Below are positions 12,778-22,363 of a stretch of DNA of 62,624 bases, one piece after another. Numbering within the stretch: the stretch's first letter is position 1; each line of letters starts with the position of its first letter. Source of the DNA: Leptospiraceae bacterium (lineage in GTDB: Bacteria; Spirochaetota; Leptospiria; Leptospirales; Leptospiraceae); NCBI GenBank assembly GCA_022402465.1, contig JAKRSH010000004.1:1-62624 (forward strand). Reading direction: 5' to 3'. The notes under the pieces are model-generated. The model was not told the origin of the DNA, did not search any database, and worked only from the letters and a program-made list of their open reading frames with translations. A program made the translations under genes and the position numbers.

Positions 12778-14634
12778 TTATTTCCACTTTAGTATAGTTT
12801 GATAACTCGAAAGTTTTGTATTGGATTTTGTAGCTTCCTTTAGTGCCTCAGCAGCTTTTGAATCATAGAACCAATAGTCGGAAGCAAAACTTTCATCACC
12901 ATATCTTCCCAAAGAATTCTCTGGCATACCAAATTTTCTCCAATAGAGTAATCTTGTATTATCTAAATGCCATAACAAAACGTACGGAAATTCTTTATAA
13001 ACAATTTGATCTAAGTCCCGTAAGATGGCATTTCTTTTACCAACATTGAATTCAGTCTTTAGCCTAGTGATCATCTCATCCACTTTTGCATTCTTTAGAC
13101 CAGAAAGATTAGGTTGCCCCTTTTCATCTGCATTCTTGCTACTCCACTGTGCTTCCGGGTCTTTAAATACACCAGAACCCCAGGCCGCCCAAGTCATATC
13201 AAATTCGTAATTATCAATTTTTGCACTCCAGGCTGCAAGATCAGTAGTTTCAATCTTAGCATCAATGCCTAAGTATTTTGCTTTTTCAAGAAAAACTGTA
13301 AAATATTTTTCTGTCTTCTTATCTCTATCAAGGATAGTAAATTTAAATTCTTTTCCTTCCTTCTCAAGTATTCCCTTGCTATTGGGAACCCAACCTGCTT
13401 CTTTGAGAAGCAATCTTGCCTTTTCTACATCAAGTTCTATCTTTTCATTTGGATTCTTCTCTCCAAGAAGGTAGAAATCAGGGAAGTAAGAATTTGTCGC
13501 AGCATATTCGTTATATGCTAATTTCTCTATCATGAGCTTTCGATCTACTAAGTAATTGATTGCTTTTCTAACTCTTACATCAGCAAAGAGATCTTTCCTC
13601 ATATTCATTGCCCAACCTTGAAAACCTATAGGCTTTTGGTTAAAAATTCTTTGTTTCAGAATCCAATTCTTATCGAAGGCTTCACCTTGGGCTTGGTCTA
13701 CCCACACGGCAGCTGTATAGACCGGATAGAAATCTATATCTCCTTTCTTAAATGCTTGTAAGGCGATTGATTCATCGCTATAGACTTTATGTACAATTTG
13801 GTCGAAGTTGTATCTACCTTTATTGAATGGATAAGCTCTCTGCCACCAATCAGGTCTTCTTTCTAGTTTTACATATCTACCTTTTTTTGATTCTACTAAT
13901 TTATATGGACCAGAGACTACAGGAAATTCAAAATGCTCTTTATTAAAATCCTTACCCTCATAGTAATGCTTAGGTAAAATCCAAAGACTTGATGCTATCT
14001 CATTGAAATTATTCCAATGTGTATCAGTTACTTCAAACTCAATTGTAAAATCGTCAATAACCTTAGGAACTTTAAATCTAGATAATCCTATTCGAAAAAC
14101 AGCAGTTTGGTTATTTTTATCCATAATAGTATTATACGTGAATAAGACATCATGGGCCGTAACAGGTTTCCCATCTGACCAGAGTGCATTTTTATCTATG
14201 AAAAAAGTAAATTTCTTTTTATCTGAAGATATCTTCCAATCACTTGCCAGATTTGGTATAGTCTCAAGAGTCAGAGGATGGTAAGAGGTTAAGGGTTCAT
14301 ACAATGATGTAAATATTCTAGCAGTAGTTGTGAACTGATCCAGGTAATAGTTTAAAGATTTTGGGAATTGGTTGCTATAAATTGCAAATTTCCCTCCTTG
14401 ACTTGCCTCAGAACTTGCAACTGGATTGCTTGCTCTCATGAGAACTGGGATAGAAGAAGGATCTCCAGTCCATGGCAGAGTCTCAACTTTTTTCAAAGGA
14501 CCTCTAGAAGGATCTTCTTCTGTGCAAAATGCCAAGTTCATTGCTAGAATTAGGGAAATCACAATAGAAAAAACTTGGCGAATTATTGATAGGGAATAAG
14601 GTTGAATGACTAAATGGCTCTTCATCCCTTTCAT
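12778..14634 (-). CDS. Peptide/solute-binding lipoprotein of ABC family 5
   Basis: A 618-residue extracytoplasmic solute-binding protein of the oligopeptide/dipeptide family (SBP_bac_5). Residues 1-36 are a signal peptide ending in NLAFC, so Cys37 is probably lipidated. The mature part shows the usual family pattern: YEPLTSYHP...NLASDWKISSDKKKFTF, LWSDGKPVTAHDV, and VRKAINYLVDR about mid-protein. No permease or ATPase genes are adjacent, so it is an orphan binding protein that must share a transporter encoded elsewhere. Start choices are ATG at 14634 or 14625; a TTG at 14637 is less likely. The 5' end overlaps the divergent GH13 gene by about 20 bases. Confidence 0.85.
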   Translation of the reverse strand: MKGMKSHLVIQPYSLSIIRQVFSIVISLILAMNLAFCTEEDPSRGPLKKVETLPWTGDPSSIPVLMRASNPVASSEASQGGKFAIYSNQFPKSLNYYLDQFTTTARIFTSLYEPLTSYHPLTLETIPNLASDWKISSDKKKFTFFIDKNALWSDGKPVTAHDVLFTYNTIMDKNNQTAVFRIGLSRFKVPKVIDDFTIEFEVTDTHWNNFNEIASSLWILPKHYYEGKDFNKEHFEFPVVSGPYKLVESKKGRYVKLERRPDWWQRAYPFNKGRYNFDQIVHKVYSDESIALQAFKKGDIDFYPVYTAAVWVDQAQGEAFDKNWILKQRIFNQKPIGFQGWAMNMRKDLFADVRVRKAINYLVDRKLMIEKLAYNEYAATNSYFPDFYLLGEKNPNEKIELDVEKARLLLKEAGWVPNSKGILEKEGKEFKFTILDRDKKTEKYFTVFLEKAKYLGIDAKIETTDLAAWSAKIDNYEFDMTWAAWGSGVFKDPEAQWSSKNADEKGQPNLSGLKNAKVDEMITRLKTEFNVGKRNAILRDLDQIVYKEFPYVLLWHLDNTRLLYWRKFGMPENSLGRYGDESFASDYWFYDSKAAEALKEATKSNTKLSSYQTILKWK

Positions 14635-16167
14635 CAAACTTCAATATTCGAGTCGAACACAAGACTTTTTTGTAAAGAATGGAATTTAAAGATTGGGAAA
14701 GAATTAGCTAGAGCCTACTTATCTTTACCTGAGGTCCAGGATTGTGATATTCTCTGGACTATGGGAATCTGGTCCTTTTCACCTGCATCTATTGAAATCG
14801 CTAAAGCCCATCCAGGACTTCAATCGGATTTCAAGAATTATCTATCTGACTACAACGAAAATGATGTAATCGGCTCTCCTTATGCAATCTTTGATTATGA
14901 ACCGAATTCCAAACTTTGTGACTCTTGGGAAGATCTACTTGAGTTCAAAGAGACTTTAAACGAGGCAGGGAAGAAACTTATTTTAGATTTCGTACCCAAC
15001 CATCTTTCTGTTGATAGTATTTGGATAGAAAAAAAACCAAATGCCTTCCTTGAGATACAGAATAGTTCTAATTATTCTCACAATGACCCCAATTTTTTCC
15101 AACACAAGAATGGAAAAATCTATGCACATGGAAGAGATCCTTATTTCTCGGGGTGGACAGACACAGTTCAATTTGACTTTTCCAATAAGGAAAGTCTTGA
15201 CCTTGCTATTGAATTTTTATTAAAAATTGCAGAATATTCGGATGGTGTGCGTTGTGATATGGCAATGCTTCCTTTGGAGGATGTTTTTTATAAAACTCAT
15301 ACAAAGAAAGCTCTTCCTTACTGGGATACTATAATTTCAGCAATCAATAATAAATTTCCCAATTTCATATGGATAGCAGAAGTATATTGGAACAGAGAAT
15401 ATGAACTACAAAAGAAAGGATTCCACCTAACTTATGATAAAATTCTCTATGATAGACTAAAAGCAAAGCAAGCTGCCCCCATTTTGGGACACCTTCAAGC
15501 AGAACGAGAATACCAAAAGCATAGTTTGAGATTTTTAGAAAATCATGACGAAGAAAGAGCAACTTTTATTTTCAAAGATAATATTAGAAATTACTGGTCC
15601 TTATTAAATTTTCTTGAGGGTGCAGTCTTGGTTCATGAGAAGCAAAGCCATGGTTTACTGGAGAAAGTTCCTGTTCAATTGGGTAGATACAAGGAAGAAG
15701 CACCCAAACAAGATATCATTAATTTTTATAGAAGAGTTCATTCTGTGCTTAAGCTTAGAAAATCAACAACAAAAGATCTTGATTCTCTATTTCTTAACTC
15801 ATTTGATCCTAAATCATCACTTGACTCAATAGAAATAAATATCCCATATTTTGCTGATCCAAATTATTTTAGCTATGAAAGCAATACAATCAGACTTTTT
15901 ATTCGAGTCATTCTAACAGCCCCTTCTCAGTGGGAAATTTTTATTTGGAATCCAAATGACTTCATTGTTTCAGGTAGAGCTATGGTAACTGACACAATTC
16001 CAGATAATTGCAAAACCCTAAAAAGTTGCATGTTTCATGATATTATCAATGATAGTTACTATTCCCATAATATGAAGGAATTACTTGAGTATGGATTTTA
16101 TTTTAAACTTCATCCTAGCCAAGCTCATTGGCTGGTTCTAGATTATAGAAATCTCAATTTTCAATAA
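14614..16167 (+). CDS. GH13 alpha-amylase family glycoside hydrolase
   Basis: A 517-residue TIM-barrel enzyme of the alpha-amylase clan. Region I is DFVPNH (about 127), region II GVRCDMAM with the nucleophile Asp215, region III WIAEVYW with the acid/base Glu256, and region IV ENHDEER with Asp312, so the catalytic triad is intact. No signal peptide is seen, so it probably acts on maltodextrin, trehalose or glycogen-like glucans in the cytoplasm. The small C-terminal beta domain carries no added carbohydrate-binding module. The ATG at 14614 lies inside the 5' end of the divergent binding-protein gene, so the promoters must overlap coding sequence unless the true start is further in. Confidence 0.82.
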   Translation: MALHPFHQTSIFESNTRLFCKEWNLKIGKELARAYLSLPEVQDCDILWTMGIWSFSPASIEIAKAHPGLQSDFKNYLSDYNENDVIGSPYAIFDYEPNSKLCDSWEDLLEFKETLNEAGKKLILDFVPNHLSVDSIWIEKKPNAFLEIQNSSNYSHNDPNFFQHKNGKIYAHGRDPYFSGWTDTVQFDFSNKESLDLAIEFLLKIAEYSDGVRCDMAMLPLEDVFYKTHTKKALPYWDTIISAINNKFPNFIWIAEVYWNREYELQKKGFHLTYDKILYDRLKAKQAAPILGHLQAEREYQKHSLRFLENHDEERATFIFKDNIRNYWSLLNFLEGAVLVHEKQSHGLLEKVPVQLGRYKEEAPKQDIINFYRRVHSVLKLRKSTTKDLDSLFLNSFDPKSSLDSIEINIPYFADPNYFSYESNTIRLFIRVILTAPSQWEIFIWNPNDFIVSGRAMVTDTIPDNCKTLKSCMFHDIINDSYYSHNMKELLEYGFYFKLHPSQAHWLVLDYRNLNFQ

Positions 16168-16183
16168 ATTGAAAACACTTGTA

Positions 16184-17704
16184 CTAATCTTTTGAAAATA
16201 ATTCTTGGCTTCTAGCTCGAAAGGATTGGAACTCCGAATGAGAAAATATTTTGCAATGTTTCAATACTTCTATAGGGATCTCCGATGCCTTGGATTCCTG
16301 AAGATTAATTCGAATCATCATATCGCTTAAATAAATGGGAAAGACTATATTTTTATAAGTATCTTCAACTAGAAGTGGTCTATGATGGTATTCCATAGCC
16401 TTCGTAAATAGATCTGGAAATTGCCACTTTTCAGAAACCATGGAGCCTAATTTGGTGTGGGTTATACCAAAAGCAGATTCTTCCATAGAAAGCGCTGAAG
16501 ATAATTCTTTAGAGTTGGAATAATTTTGGATATTTCCCATTTTATCTTTCTCTATAGAAAGTAGAATGATCTCACCTATGTCATGGAGCAGAGCAGCAGA
16601 AACAAGCGAATTCATAGTTTCTTTTGATAGATTCATTTTTTGACCAACTAACTTAGCATAGAAGGCGGATTCATTTGATTTGTCCCAAATGTATTGAAAG
16701 GAGGGAAATTTATCTTCGAGAATTTGTTTGGTTCCAAGAGAATAAAGTATGGACTGCAATTCTTTTAGTCCAATCATTTGTATGGCACGATCCAAAGTTT
16801 CTACTTTATTTCCTCTTCGAAAAGAAGCTGAATTCGAAAGCCTCAGTATATTTGCCGATAAGGAAATATCTCTCTTAATCATTTCTGCAATATCTTGTAT
16901 ACTTGAGTTTGGCTTATCAATAGCTGATTGAATATCGGAAATTGCCTTTGGGAAGGTAGGTAAATTATCGATTTCCTTTAGAATTGTATCCGCTTTTTGC
17001 AATTGGAAATTGGATTGAGTAACCTTTAAGGGAATATCAAAGGTTATCATAGTCTTATTTTCCGCACTCTCGAATCGAAACGGATTTGAACCTAATCCAT
17101 CATTCTTTAACATTAAAAAAGTCATAATCAATCCAAGACCCGCGCCTTCCGTATCATCCGCAGAATCCATAAAGGCTTCACTTAGATCATTGTATAATTT
17201 TGATTTTTCAATTCGTGTTTTGATGCGATTCGCTTCTTCTTTTGCAATGGAGGTATTGTTCATCACTCGAATTTTTAAGAAATCTTTACCATGAATAAAG
17301 GAAACTACTACTTGGTATCCGTTTGCTTCCAATTTACTTTCAAATTCGGTTCGATTCCTAAGGTAATCCGTTTTGAAGGAATTCATTTTTTCTTTATAAT
17401 CAGACTCATCATTGATATTGGCATTCGCCAGTTTAAAGTACAACCTTTTGGAGTTAGCCTTAACTGCATTGGTAATAGATTCTCGAAGTGCCGCAAGAAG
17501 GGAATCTCTTAGAAAAATTATATCAAGATGAAGTAAGAAGCGATCTAATACTTGAACTAGTGTTGACTCACAGTCCTCATTATGATTGAAAAATTTAAAA
17601 TGATACGGTACATTTGCTTGGATCTCGAATTGAATATCAGGGATATTTGTTACTAAATTCAACTTAGGGTTAAAAACTAATTCCGTGCTTTTTTCAGTTG
17701 CCAT
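16184..17704 (-). CDS. HATPase-HDOD fusion signalling protein
   Basis: A 506-residue cytoplasmic protein of two parts. Residues about 60-215 carry a GHKL/HATPase_c module: an N-box-like ESITNAVKAN with Asn residues for Mg-ATP, and a G-box EGAGLGLI. There is no phospho-accepting His region, so it resembles RsbW/SpoIIAB-type serine kinases more than histidine kinases. Residues about 240-440 form an HDOD domain with a surviving LLHDIGEI, spaced like HD hydrolases. HDOD proteins link signalling to motility or c-di-GMP output without proven hydrolysis. The pairing suggests ATP-dependent control of a protein partner. It is 16 bases from the end of the convergent GH13 gene. Confidence 0.72.
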   Translation of the reverse strand: MATEKSTELVFNPKLNLVTNIPDIQFEIQANVPYHFKFFNHNEDCESTLVQVLDRFLLHLDIIFLRDSLLAALRESITNAVKANSKRLYFKLANANINDESDYKEKMNSFKTDYLRNRTEFESKLEANGYQVVVSFIHGKDFLKIRVMNNTSIAKEEANRIKTRIEKSKLYNDLSEAFMDSADDTEGAGLGLIMTFLMLKNDGLGSNPFRFESAENKTMITFDIPLKVTQSNFQLQKADTILKEIDNLPTFPKAISDIQSAIDKPNSSIQDIAEMIKRDISLSANILRLSNSASFRRGNKVETLDRAIQMIGLKELQSILYSLGTKQILEDKFPSFQYIWDKSNESAFYAKLVGQKMNLSKETMNSLVSAALLHDIGEIILLSIEKDKMGNIQNYSNSKELSSALSMEESAFGITHTKLGSMVSEKWQFPDLFTKAMEYHHRPLLVEDTYKNIVFPIYLSDMMIRINLQESKASEIPIEVLKHCKIFSHSEFQSFRARSQELFSKD

Positions 17705-17776
17705 ATTCTTTTAAATTTTTACAATCCGATTGTAGAGTAATTTGTAAATTCAAATTATTCTATTTCCCGTAGAACA

Positions 17777-19837
17777 TTAACTTTTTGTAACCTTTACACG
17801 TTCAGCAGTAACGACCTCTGGCAACATTTTTAGATTGTCAATTATTTCTTTCAATTGATCAAGGTGATCCACTTCTATCATAAACTTTGCAATTAGATGT
17901 CCTGTTCCTATGGATGAGGCTCCCGCTTCTATAATATTGGTCTGAGTTCCTGAAATTGTTTCAACCATAGATAAGTAGATACCTTGTACATCTTTCGCCT
18001 TTACTTCTATTTGAACCGGGACAGGGTCCGTTATTCCATCCCATCTTACAGGAATCACTTTCATCTTATCCATTTGAGAATTAGCAGTTGGGCAATTTTT
18101 TTTGTGAACGCTTACTCCTCTCCCTCTTGTAATAAAACCTATAATTTCATCCCCTGGTAATGGAGAGCAACAGGATGCACGCCTAACTAAGGTATCTTTA
18201 ATTCCAGCAACAATAATACTTGCCTCTTTAGGATTCAGTTTTTCCGTTTTAGAAAGAGGTCGTTTTCTATTCTTTTTCTGAATTTCATGAATTACCTTTT
18301 CTGAGGCTGGAGAATCCTCAACCTCAGCTGCAATTCTTCCTTCCGATTCTTCTTGTATCTTTCTAAAATACTGCCTAAGCTTCTGTCTTGCTGAAGCCGT
18401 TTTAACAATTCGTAACCAGATCGGTGAAGGTTTAGATTTCTTATCTGTTTGGATTTCTACTTGATCACCAGACTTAAGTTCCGTACGAAGTGGAACCATA
18501 CGACCATTTACCTTTGCTCCTCTAGCATGGATTCCAATGTCTGTATGAATTCGAAATGCATAATCAAGTACTGTCGCACCCTTGCCTATTTCTACAATTT
18601 CACCTTTGGGGGTAAAAACAAAAACTTCATCCTCATGAAGATCAAATTTTAGATCTTCTAAGAATTCTTTGGAATCAAGGCTAGAGTCTTGCCAAGTATT
18701 TAAAATCTCTAGCCATTTAAGCCTGAATGGATTTTCTTTAATAATTTCATCTTGTATTCCAGAAGCTAAATTTAATTTAACGCCCGTTCCTTCCTTGTAG
18801 GCCCAATGCGCAGCAACACCATCCTCAGCAATACGATTCATATCCTTGGTTCGAATCTGTACTTCTAATGGTTTACCATCAGGTCCAATAACAGTAGTAT
18901 GTAGAGATTGATAAAAATTCGTCTTAGGTGTTGCGATATAGTCCTTAAACCGACCTGGAATGGGAGGCCAAAGTGTATGTACTATACCCAAGACACCATA
19001 GCAATCCTTGATCTCACTTGTGATGATTCGAATTGCTCGTAAGTCAAAAATTTCTTCTATTGACTTATCCTTGGTTGTCATCTTTTTAAAAATTGAGTAA
19101 AAATGTTTCGCTCTTCCTTCAACTTTCGCATCAATATGAATTTCAGAAAGTCTCTGTTTAAGTATAATTTTTAGTTTATCAATGTATTCTTCTCTTTCTG
19201 ATTTTTTAAGAGAAACACTTTCTTTAATTGTTTTAAATTCTTTAGGGTTTACTATTTGAAAGGCAAGGTCTTCTAATTCCACTTTCACATTGTACATACC
19301 AAGTCTACCCGCAATCGGAGCATACAAGGCAAGTGCTTCATTAGCAATTCTCTGCCCTTTCTCAGGAGGCTGAAATTTCAGAGTGCGCATATTATGAGTC
19401 TTGTCGGCAAGTTTAATTAAAATGACTCTTGCATCCTGAATAGTTGCAACTAGCATCTTTCGAATATTTTCAGCAGCCTCTGTTTCTTTTGATTGGGATT
19501 TGAGCTCAGAAATTTTAGTTACACCTTCAACAAGGTTTGCAATTTCAGCACCAAAATCTCTTACCATATCTTGCTTGGTATAAACTGTATCTTCAACGAC
19601 ATCATGAAGAAGACCAGCAGCTATCACACTTTCATCTAAACCTAGTTCTTCGAGAATACCCGCAACATTGAGAGGATGAATAATATAGGGCTCGCCAGAA
19701 AGTCTCTTTTGACCTTCATGCATAGTTTCTGAAATTGTATAAGCTTTTTCGATTAATTTGAGAGCTGATTCTCCAAGTCGACCCTGGACACGATCGAATA
19801 ATTCTTCCTTAGTTATATTTTTTTGTCTAAGACCCAT
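17777..19837 (-). CDS. rel: Bifunctional (p)ppGpp synthetase/hydrolase (Rel/SpoT)
   Basis: A 686-residue long RSH enzyme that makes and degrades the stringent-response alarmone (p)ppGpp. The HD hydrolase domain is intact (His78-Asp79, then VEDT), so hydrolase activity is expected. The synthetase domain holds RAIRIIT, KDYIATPKTNFYQSLHT and LEVQIRT, also intact. A TGS domain follows at about 395-455, then the conserved RASCCSPLPGD segment and a C-terminal ACT domain (about 610-686). Only one RSH appears in this window. The gene starts 2 bases after the nadC stop on the same strand, so the two are co-transcribed. Confidence 0.95.
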   Translation of the reverse strand: MGLRQKNITKEELFDRVQGRLGESALKLIEKAYTISETMHEGQKRLSGEPYIIHPLNVAGILEELGLDESVIAAGLLHDVVEDTVYTKQDMVRDFGAEIANLVEGVTKISELKSQSKETEAAENIRKMLVATIQDARVILIKLADKTHNMRTLKFQPPEKGQRIANEALALYAPIAGRLGMYNVKVELEDLAFQIVNPKEFKTIKESVSLKKSEREEYIDKLKIILKQRLSEIHIDAKVEGRAKHFYSIFKKMTTKDKSIEEIFDLRAIRIITSEIKDCYGVLGIVHTLWPPIPGRFKDYIATPKTNFYQSLHTTVIGPDGKPLEVQIRTKDMNRIAEDGVAAHWAYKEGTGVKLNLASGIQDEIIKENPFRLKWLEILNTWQDSSLDSKEFLEDLKFDLHEDEVFVFTPKGEIVEIGKGATVLDYAFRIHTDIGIHARGAKVNGRMVPLRTELKSGDQVEIQTDKKSKPSPIWLRIVKTASARQKLRQYFRKIQEESEGRIAAEVEDSPASEKVIHEIQKKNRKRPLSKTEKLNPKEASIIVAGIKDTLVRRASCCSPLPGDEIIGFITRGRGVSVHKKNCPTANSQMDKMKVIPVRWDGITDPVPVQIEVKAKDVQGIYLSMVETISGTQTNIIEAGASSIGTGHLIAKFMIEVDHLDQLKEIIDNLKMLPEVVTAERVKVTKS

Positions 19838-19839
19838 AA

Positions 19840-20724
19840 TTAATATACCATATCTAATCCAATATCTAAGAATCTTGTAGTATGAGTCAGATAACCCATA
19901 CTAACTCCTATTCCACCTATTTCCGATAACCCATTTAATTTATCGGGTGTTATGTTACCTGAGGCTTCGACTAATATAGATTTAGTAGCTGGAGAAGATC
20001 GAATCACTTCAACCGCTTTAGCAGTATCCTCCAAAGTAAAATTATCCAAAAGAATAACATCTGGTGAATTAGAGATAGCCTCTTGCAATTGATCCATTCT
20101 ATCAATTTCGATCTCAATTTTTAAATCTGGCTGAGCTTGTCGAATTGCTTCAACAGCTTTGGTGATGGAGCCTATTGCTTCTATGTGGTTGTCCTTGATC
20201 ATGGCCATATCGGAGAGATGGATTCTGTGATTCCAAGCACCTCCCGTATAAACTGCATACTTAGCAAGCTTACGGTAGGCTGGGAGAGTTTTTCTTGTAT
20301 CTAATATTTTTAAATTGGGGTATTTATGAACTAAAAGAGAGGTTGCAGAAGCTATACCTGAGAGATACTGAAGAAGGTTCAAAAGTATCCTTTCTATTCG
20401 AAATAAAATCTGAGTATTTCCTTCCAAATCAGCAATGATACTTCCTGGCTTGAGTTCTGCTCCATCTTCCAGGTGGATATGAAATCGAATTTGATTGGGA
20501 AATTTGCGGGATAGGGCAGCTATGACGCCACTGCCACAGAGAACACCAGATTCTCTAGCCTTCAAAATCGCCTTAGTGCTGTGGCTTACTGGGAAAATAG
20601 ATTCCGAGGTCACATCTCCCTTAGGCGCATCCTCAGCTAAAGCAAGATTGAGAATGGCATCAAAATCCTCTAGTCCTAAAATAGAAATAGGGGTCGTATA
20701 ACCCCTATTCTCATCAAAAACCAT
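19840..20724 (-). CDS. nadC: Nicotinate-nucleotide pyrophosphorylase (carboxylating)
   Basis: A 294-residue quinolinate phosphoribosyltransferase, which converts quinolinate and PRPP to nicotinate mononucleotide in de novo NAD synthesis. Clear motifs are EDAPKGDVTSE at the N-terminus, the PRPP/quinolinate-binding DTRKTLPAYRKLAKYAV, GGAWNHR and KDNHI, and the C-terminal SGNI and GVSMGYLTH. The length is typical. No nadA or nadB is adjacent. It lies just upstream of the rel gene and 20 bases after the LysM lipoprotein gene, which suggests a shared transcript. Confidence 0.93.
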   Translation of the reverse strand: MVFDENRGYTTPISILGLEDFDAILNLALAEDAPKGDVTSESIFPVSHSTKAILKARESGVLCGSGVIAALSRKFPNQIRFHIHLEDGAELKPGSIIADLEGNTQILFRIERILLNLLQYLSGIASATSLLVHKYPNLKILDTRKTLPAYRKLAKYAVYTGGAWNHRIHLSDMAMIKDNHIEAIGSITKAVEAIRQAQPDLKIEIEIDRMDQLQEAISNSPDVILLDNFTLEDTAKAVEVIRSSPATKSILVEASGNITPDKLNGLSEIGGIGVSMGYLTHTTRFLDIGLDMVY

Positions 20725-20743
20725 AGATTGAATGTATTTCCTT

Positions 20744-22309
20744 CTATTCCTCTATTGGTTCTTCTTCTAAAATTTCATCCTCTGTTCCAGTCTTACTTGA
20801 ATCCTCGTCTGGACCATTCACAGGCTTACCGACTTCTTCTTTTTTATCCATGGAGCTGGACTCTTCTGAATTCATGGAATCTTCATCAGGACTAGACTCT
20901 TCCATAGACTCAGTTGAATCCTTCTTGAAAGGAGAACCTATAGGACCTGATTTTGGTGGAATGTAAAGAACTTGGTTTGGATAGATGAGGTTTTTGTTTT
21001 TAATTTTTGATTTATTTGCTTCGTAGATTCTAGGCCATAGCTTAGGATTTCCATAATTGGATTTATCCTTAGCAATTCTCCATAAACAATCCTCTGGATC
21101 TTGCTTACGAACTTTGTATTTGGACCAACCAGCAGCCAACTCTGGATCATTGGAAGTGGTAGAGCTGGTTTTGGTGGTAGATTTGCTCGCAGTGTTTGCA
21201 ATACCCTGGCTTTTTATTGATCTGTTGGCAAGCGATTCTGGAGTTAACTTTGCAGTCTGTTCTATAACAATCTCACCCAAACGAATCGCTTCTTCGGATT
21301 GGCGTATAGAGTCTTCGTATTTTTCTTGGGAATAAAGATTGCCAGCTGAGGCAAGAGATTCATTAGCTGCACCCAGATTTTCTCTAGAGTTTTCATAGGC
21401 TTTCTTAGAAGACTCATTTTTTGTGAGGGAGTCTTCTTTTATTTCTTCAAATCTAGCATTCGCGTCCTCAACTACCTCTGTAGCAGTCATGTTGCGTTCT
21501 CTAGCATAGTTTTGTATAGATTCGGAGAGTAAAATTCTGCTTTGGGTCTTGGATGCTTCGATTCTTTCGTAAGCTGATTTTAAGTTACCATTGTCAATAT
21601 CGGAGTAAGCTTGGGCTAGATTATCTCTTTCTTTTTGGGTCTTAGCATTTGGTCCACCCATGTAGCTATCTACAGTATTTAGGTCTTCTTCAACATACCG
21701 CCCACTTTGCTTTAACTCTGATTTGCTGCTAATAGCAATTTCTTTTGCCTGAGTTGCAGTCTTCTTGGATTCAGAAAATTTCTTATAGGCTGTTTCATAA
21801 TCATTGAATGAGTTCTCTCTGTACGCAGACTTCTTAAGTTCATCCTTTTCCACTATTGAATCACTGAGATTCTTGTCAGCGGACTCCAGGGCAGAGTCGC
21901 CTTCCTTTCGAAGTTGGATGGCACGATCAAACTGCTCAGGAGCAAGACCTGTTGCAAAAGAAGCATCAGCAGCATCTATTTCTTTGGTTGCTTCGTCTCT
22001 CGTTCTTGCTGCTAGTTTGGGGAGGGTTTTTTCAAGAGCATCATTGGCTTTGGAAGTAGCGTATTCGGAGTTCGTCTTAGCTTCTTTGGAATTCTCATTA
22101 GCTGCTTCTTCATGAGCCTTGAATAATGATTTCTTTGCTTCAGCAAGCTCTTCGGGTGCAAATTCCTGTGCCTGCAAATTCTCAGCACGTGCTATTTGTC
22201 CGCGGGCATTTGCCATCTCTTGGATAGGCAACTCACTCTTACAAGCTACGAAAGTAGCAAGAACCAATAAAGAAACCACCAAACTGAAAGTTTTGTTATT
22301 TTTTTTCAT
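20744..22309 (-). CDS. DUF4398 and LysM domain lipoprotein (LruA/LipL71-like)
   Basis: A 521-residue lipoprotein. The ATG at 22309 is preferred over a TTG at 22327 because GGAG lies about 9 bases upstream and the signal peptide then starts MKKNNK; it ends in FVAC with Cys23 lipidated. The long middle part is charged, Ala/Glu/Lys/Ser-rich and helical with repeated SEAR-like heptads (DUF4398 type). A LysM domain at about 395-450 (YKVRKQDPEDCLWRIA...LYIPP) should bind peptidoglycan. The tail is acidic and Ser/Glu-rich. Domain order and place next to nadC, a STAS gene, tgt and a Fur-family gene recall LruA (LipL71) of L. interrogans; the name is offered as likely, not proven. Confidence 0.75.
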   Translation of the reverse strand: MKKNNKTFSLVVSLLVLATFVACKSELPIQEMANARGQIARAENLQAQEFAPEELAEAKKSLFKAHEEAANENSKEAKTNSEYATSKANDALEKTLPKLAARTRDEATKEIDAADASFATGLAPEQFDRAIQLRKEGDSALESADKNLSDSIVEKDELKKSAYRENSFNDYETAYKKFSESKKTATQAKEIAISSKSELKQSGRYVEEDLNTVDSYMGGPNAKTQKERDNLAQAYSDIDNGNLKSAYERIEASKTQSRILLSESIQNYARERNMTATEVVEDANARFEEIKEDSLTKNESSKKAYENSRENLGAANESLASAGNLYSQEKYEDSIRQSEEAIRLGEIVIEQTAKLTPESLANRSIKSQGIANTASKSTTKTSSTTSNDPELAAGWSKYKVRKQDPEDCLWRIAKDKSNYGNPKLWPRIYEANKSKIKNKNLIYPNQVLYIPPKSGPIGSPFKKDSTESMEESSPDEDSMNSEESSSMDKKEEVGKPVNGPDEDSSKTGTEDEILEEEPIEE

Positions 22310-22327
22310 AGAAACTGACTCCAACAA

Positions 22328-22346
22328 ACCCCCAGAGGATGGGGGT
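22328..22346 (-). terminator. GC-rich hairpin between STAS and LysM lipoprotein genes
   Basis: A 6-bp perfect stem (ACCCCC and GGGGGT) with a 7-base loop, followed on the minus strand by TTGTT. It lies in the leader of the lipoprotein gene, 18 bases from its start. The U-tract is poor, so it may act as an attenuator, mRNA stabiliser or processing site rather than a full terminator. Confidence 0.4.
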
Positions 22347-22363
22347 GGTATAAGAAATGTTAT

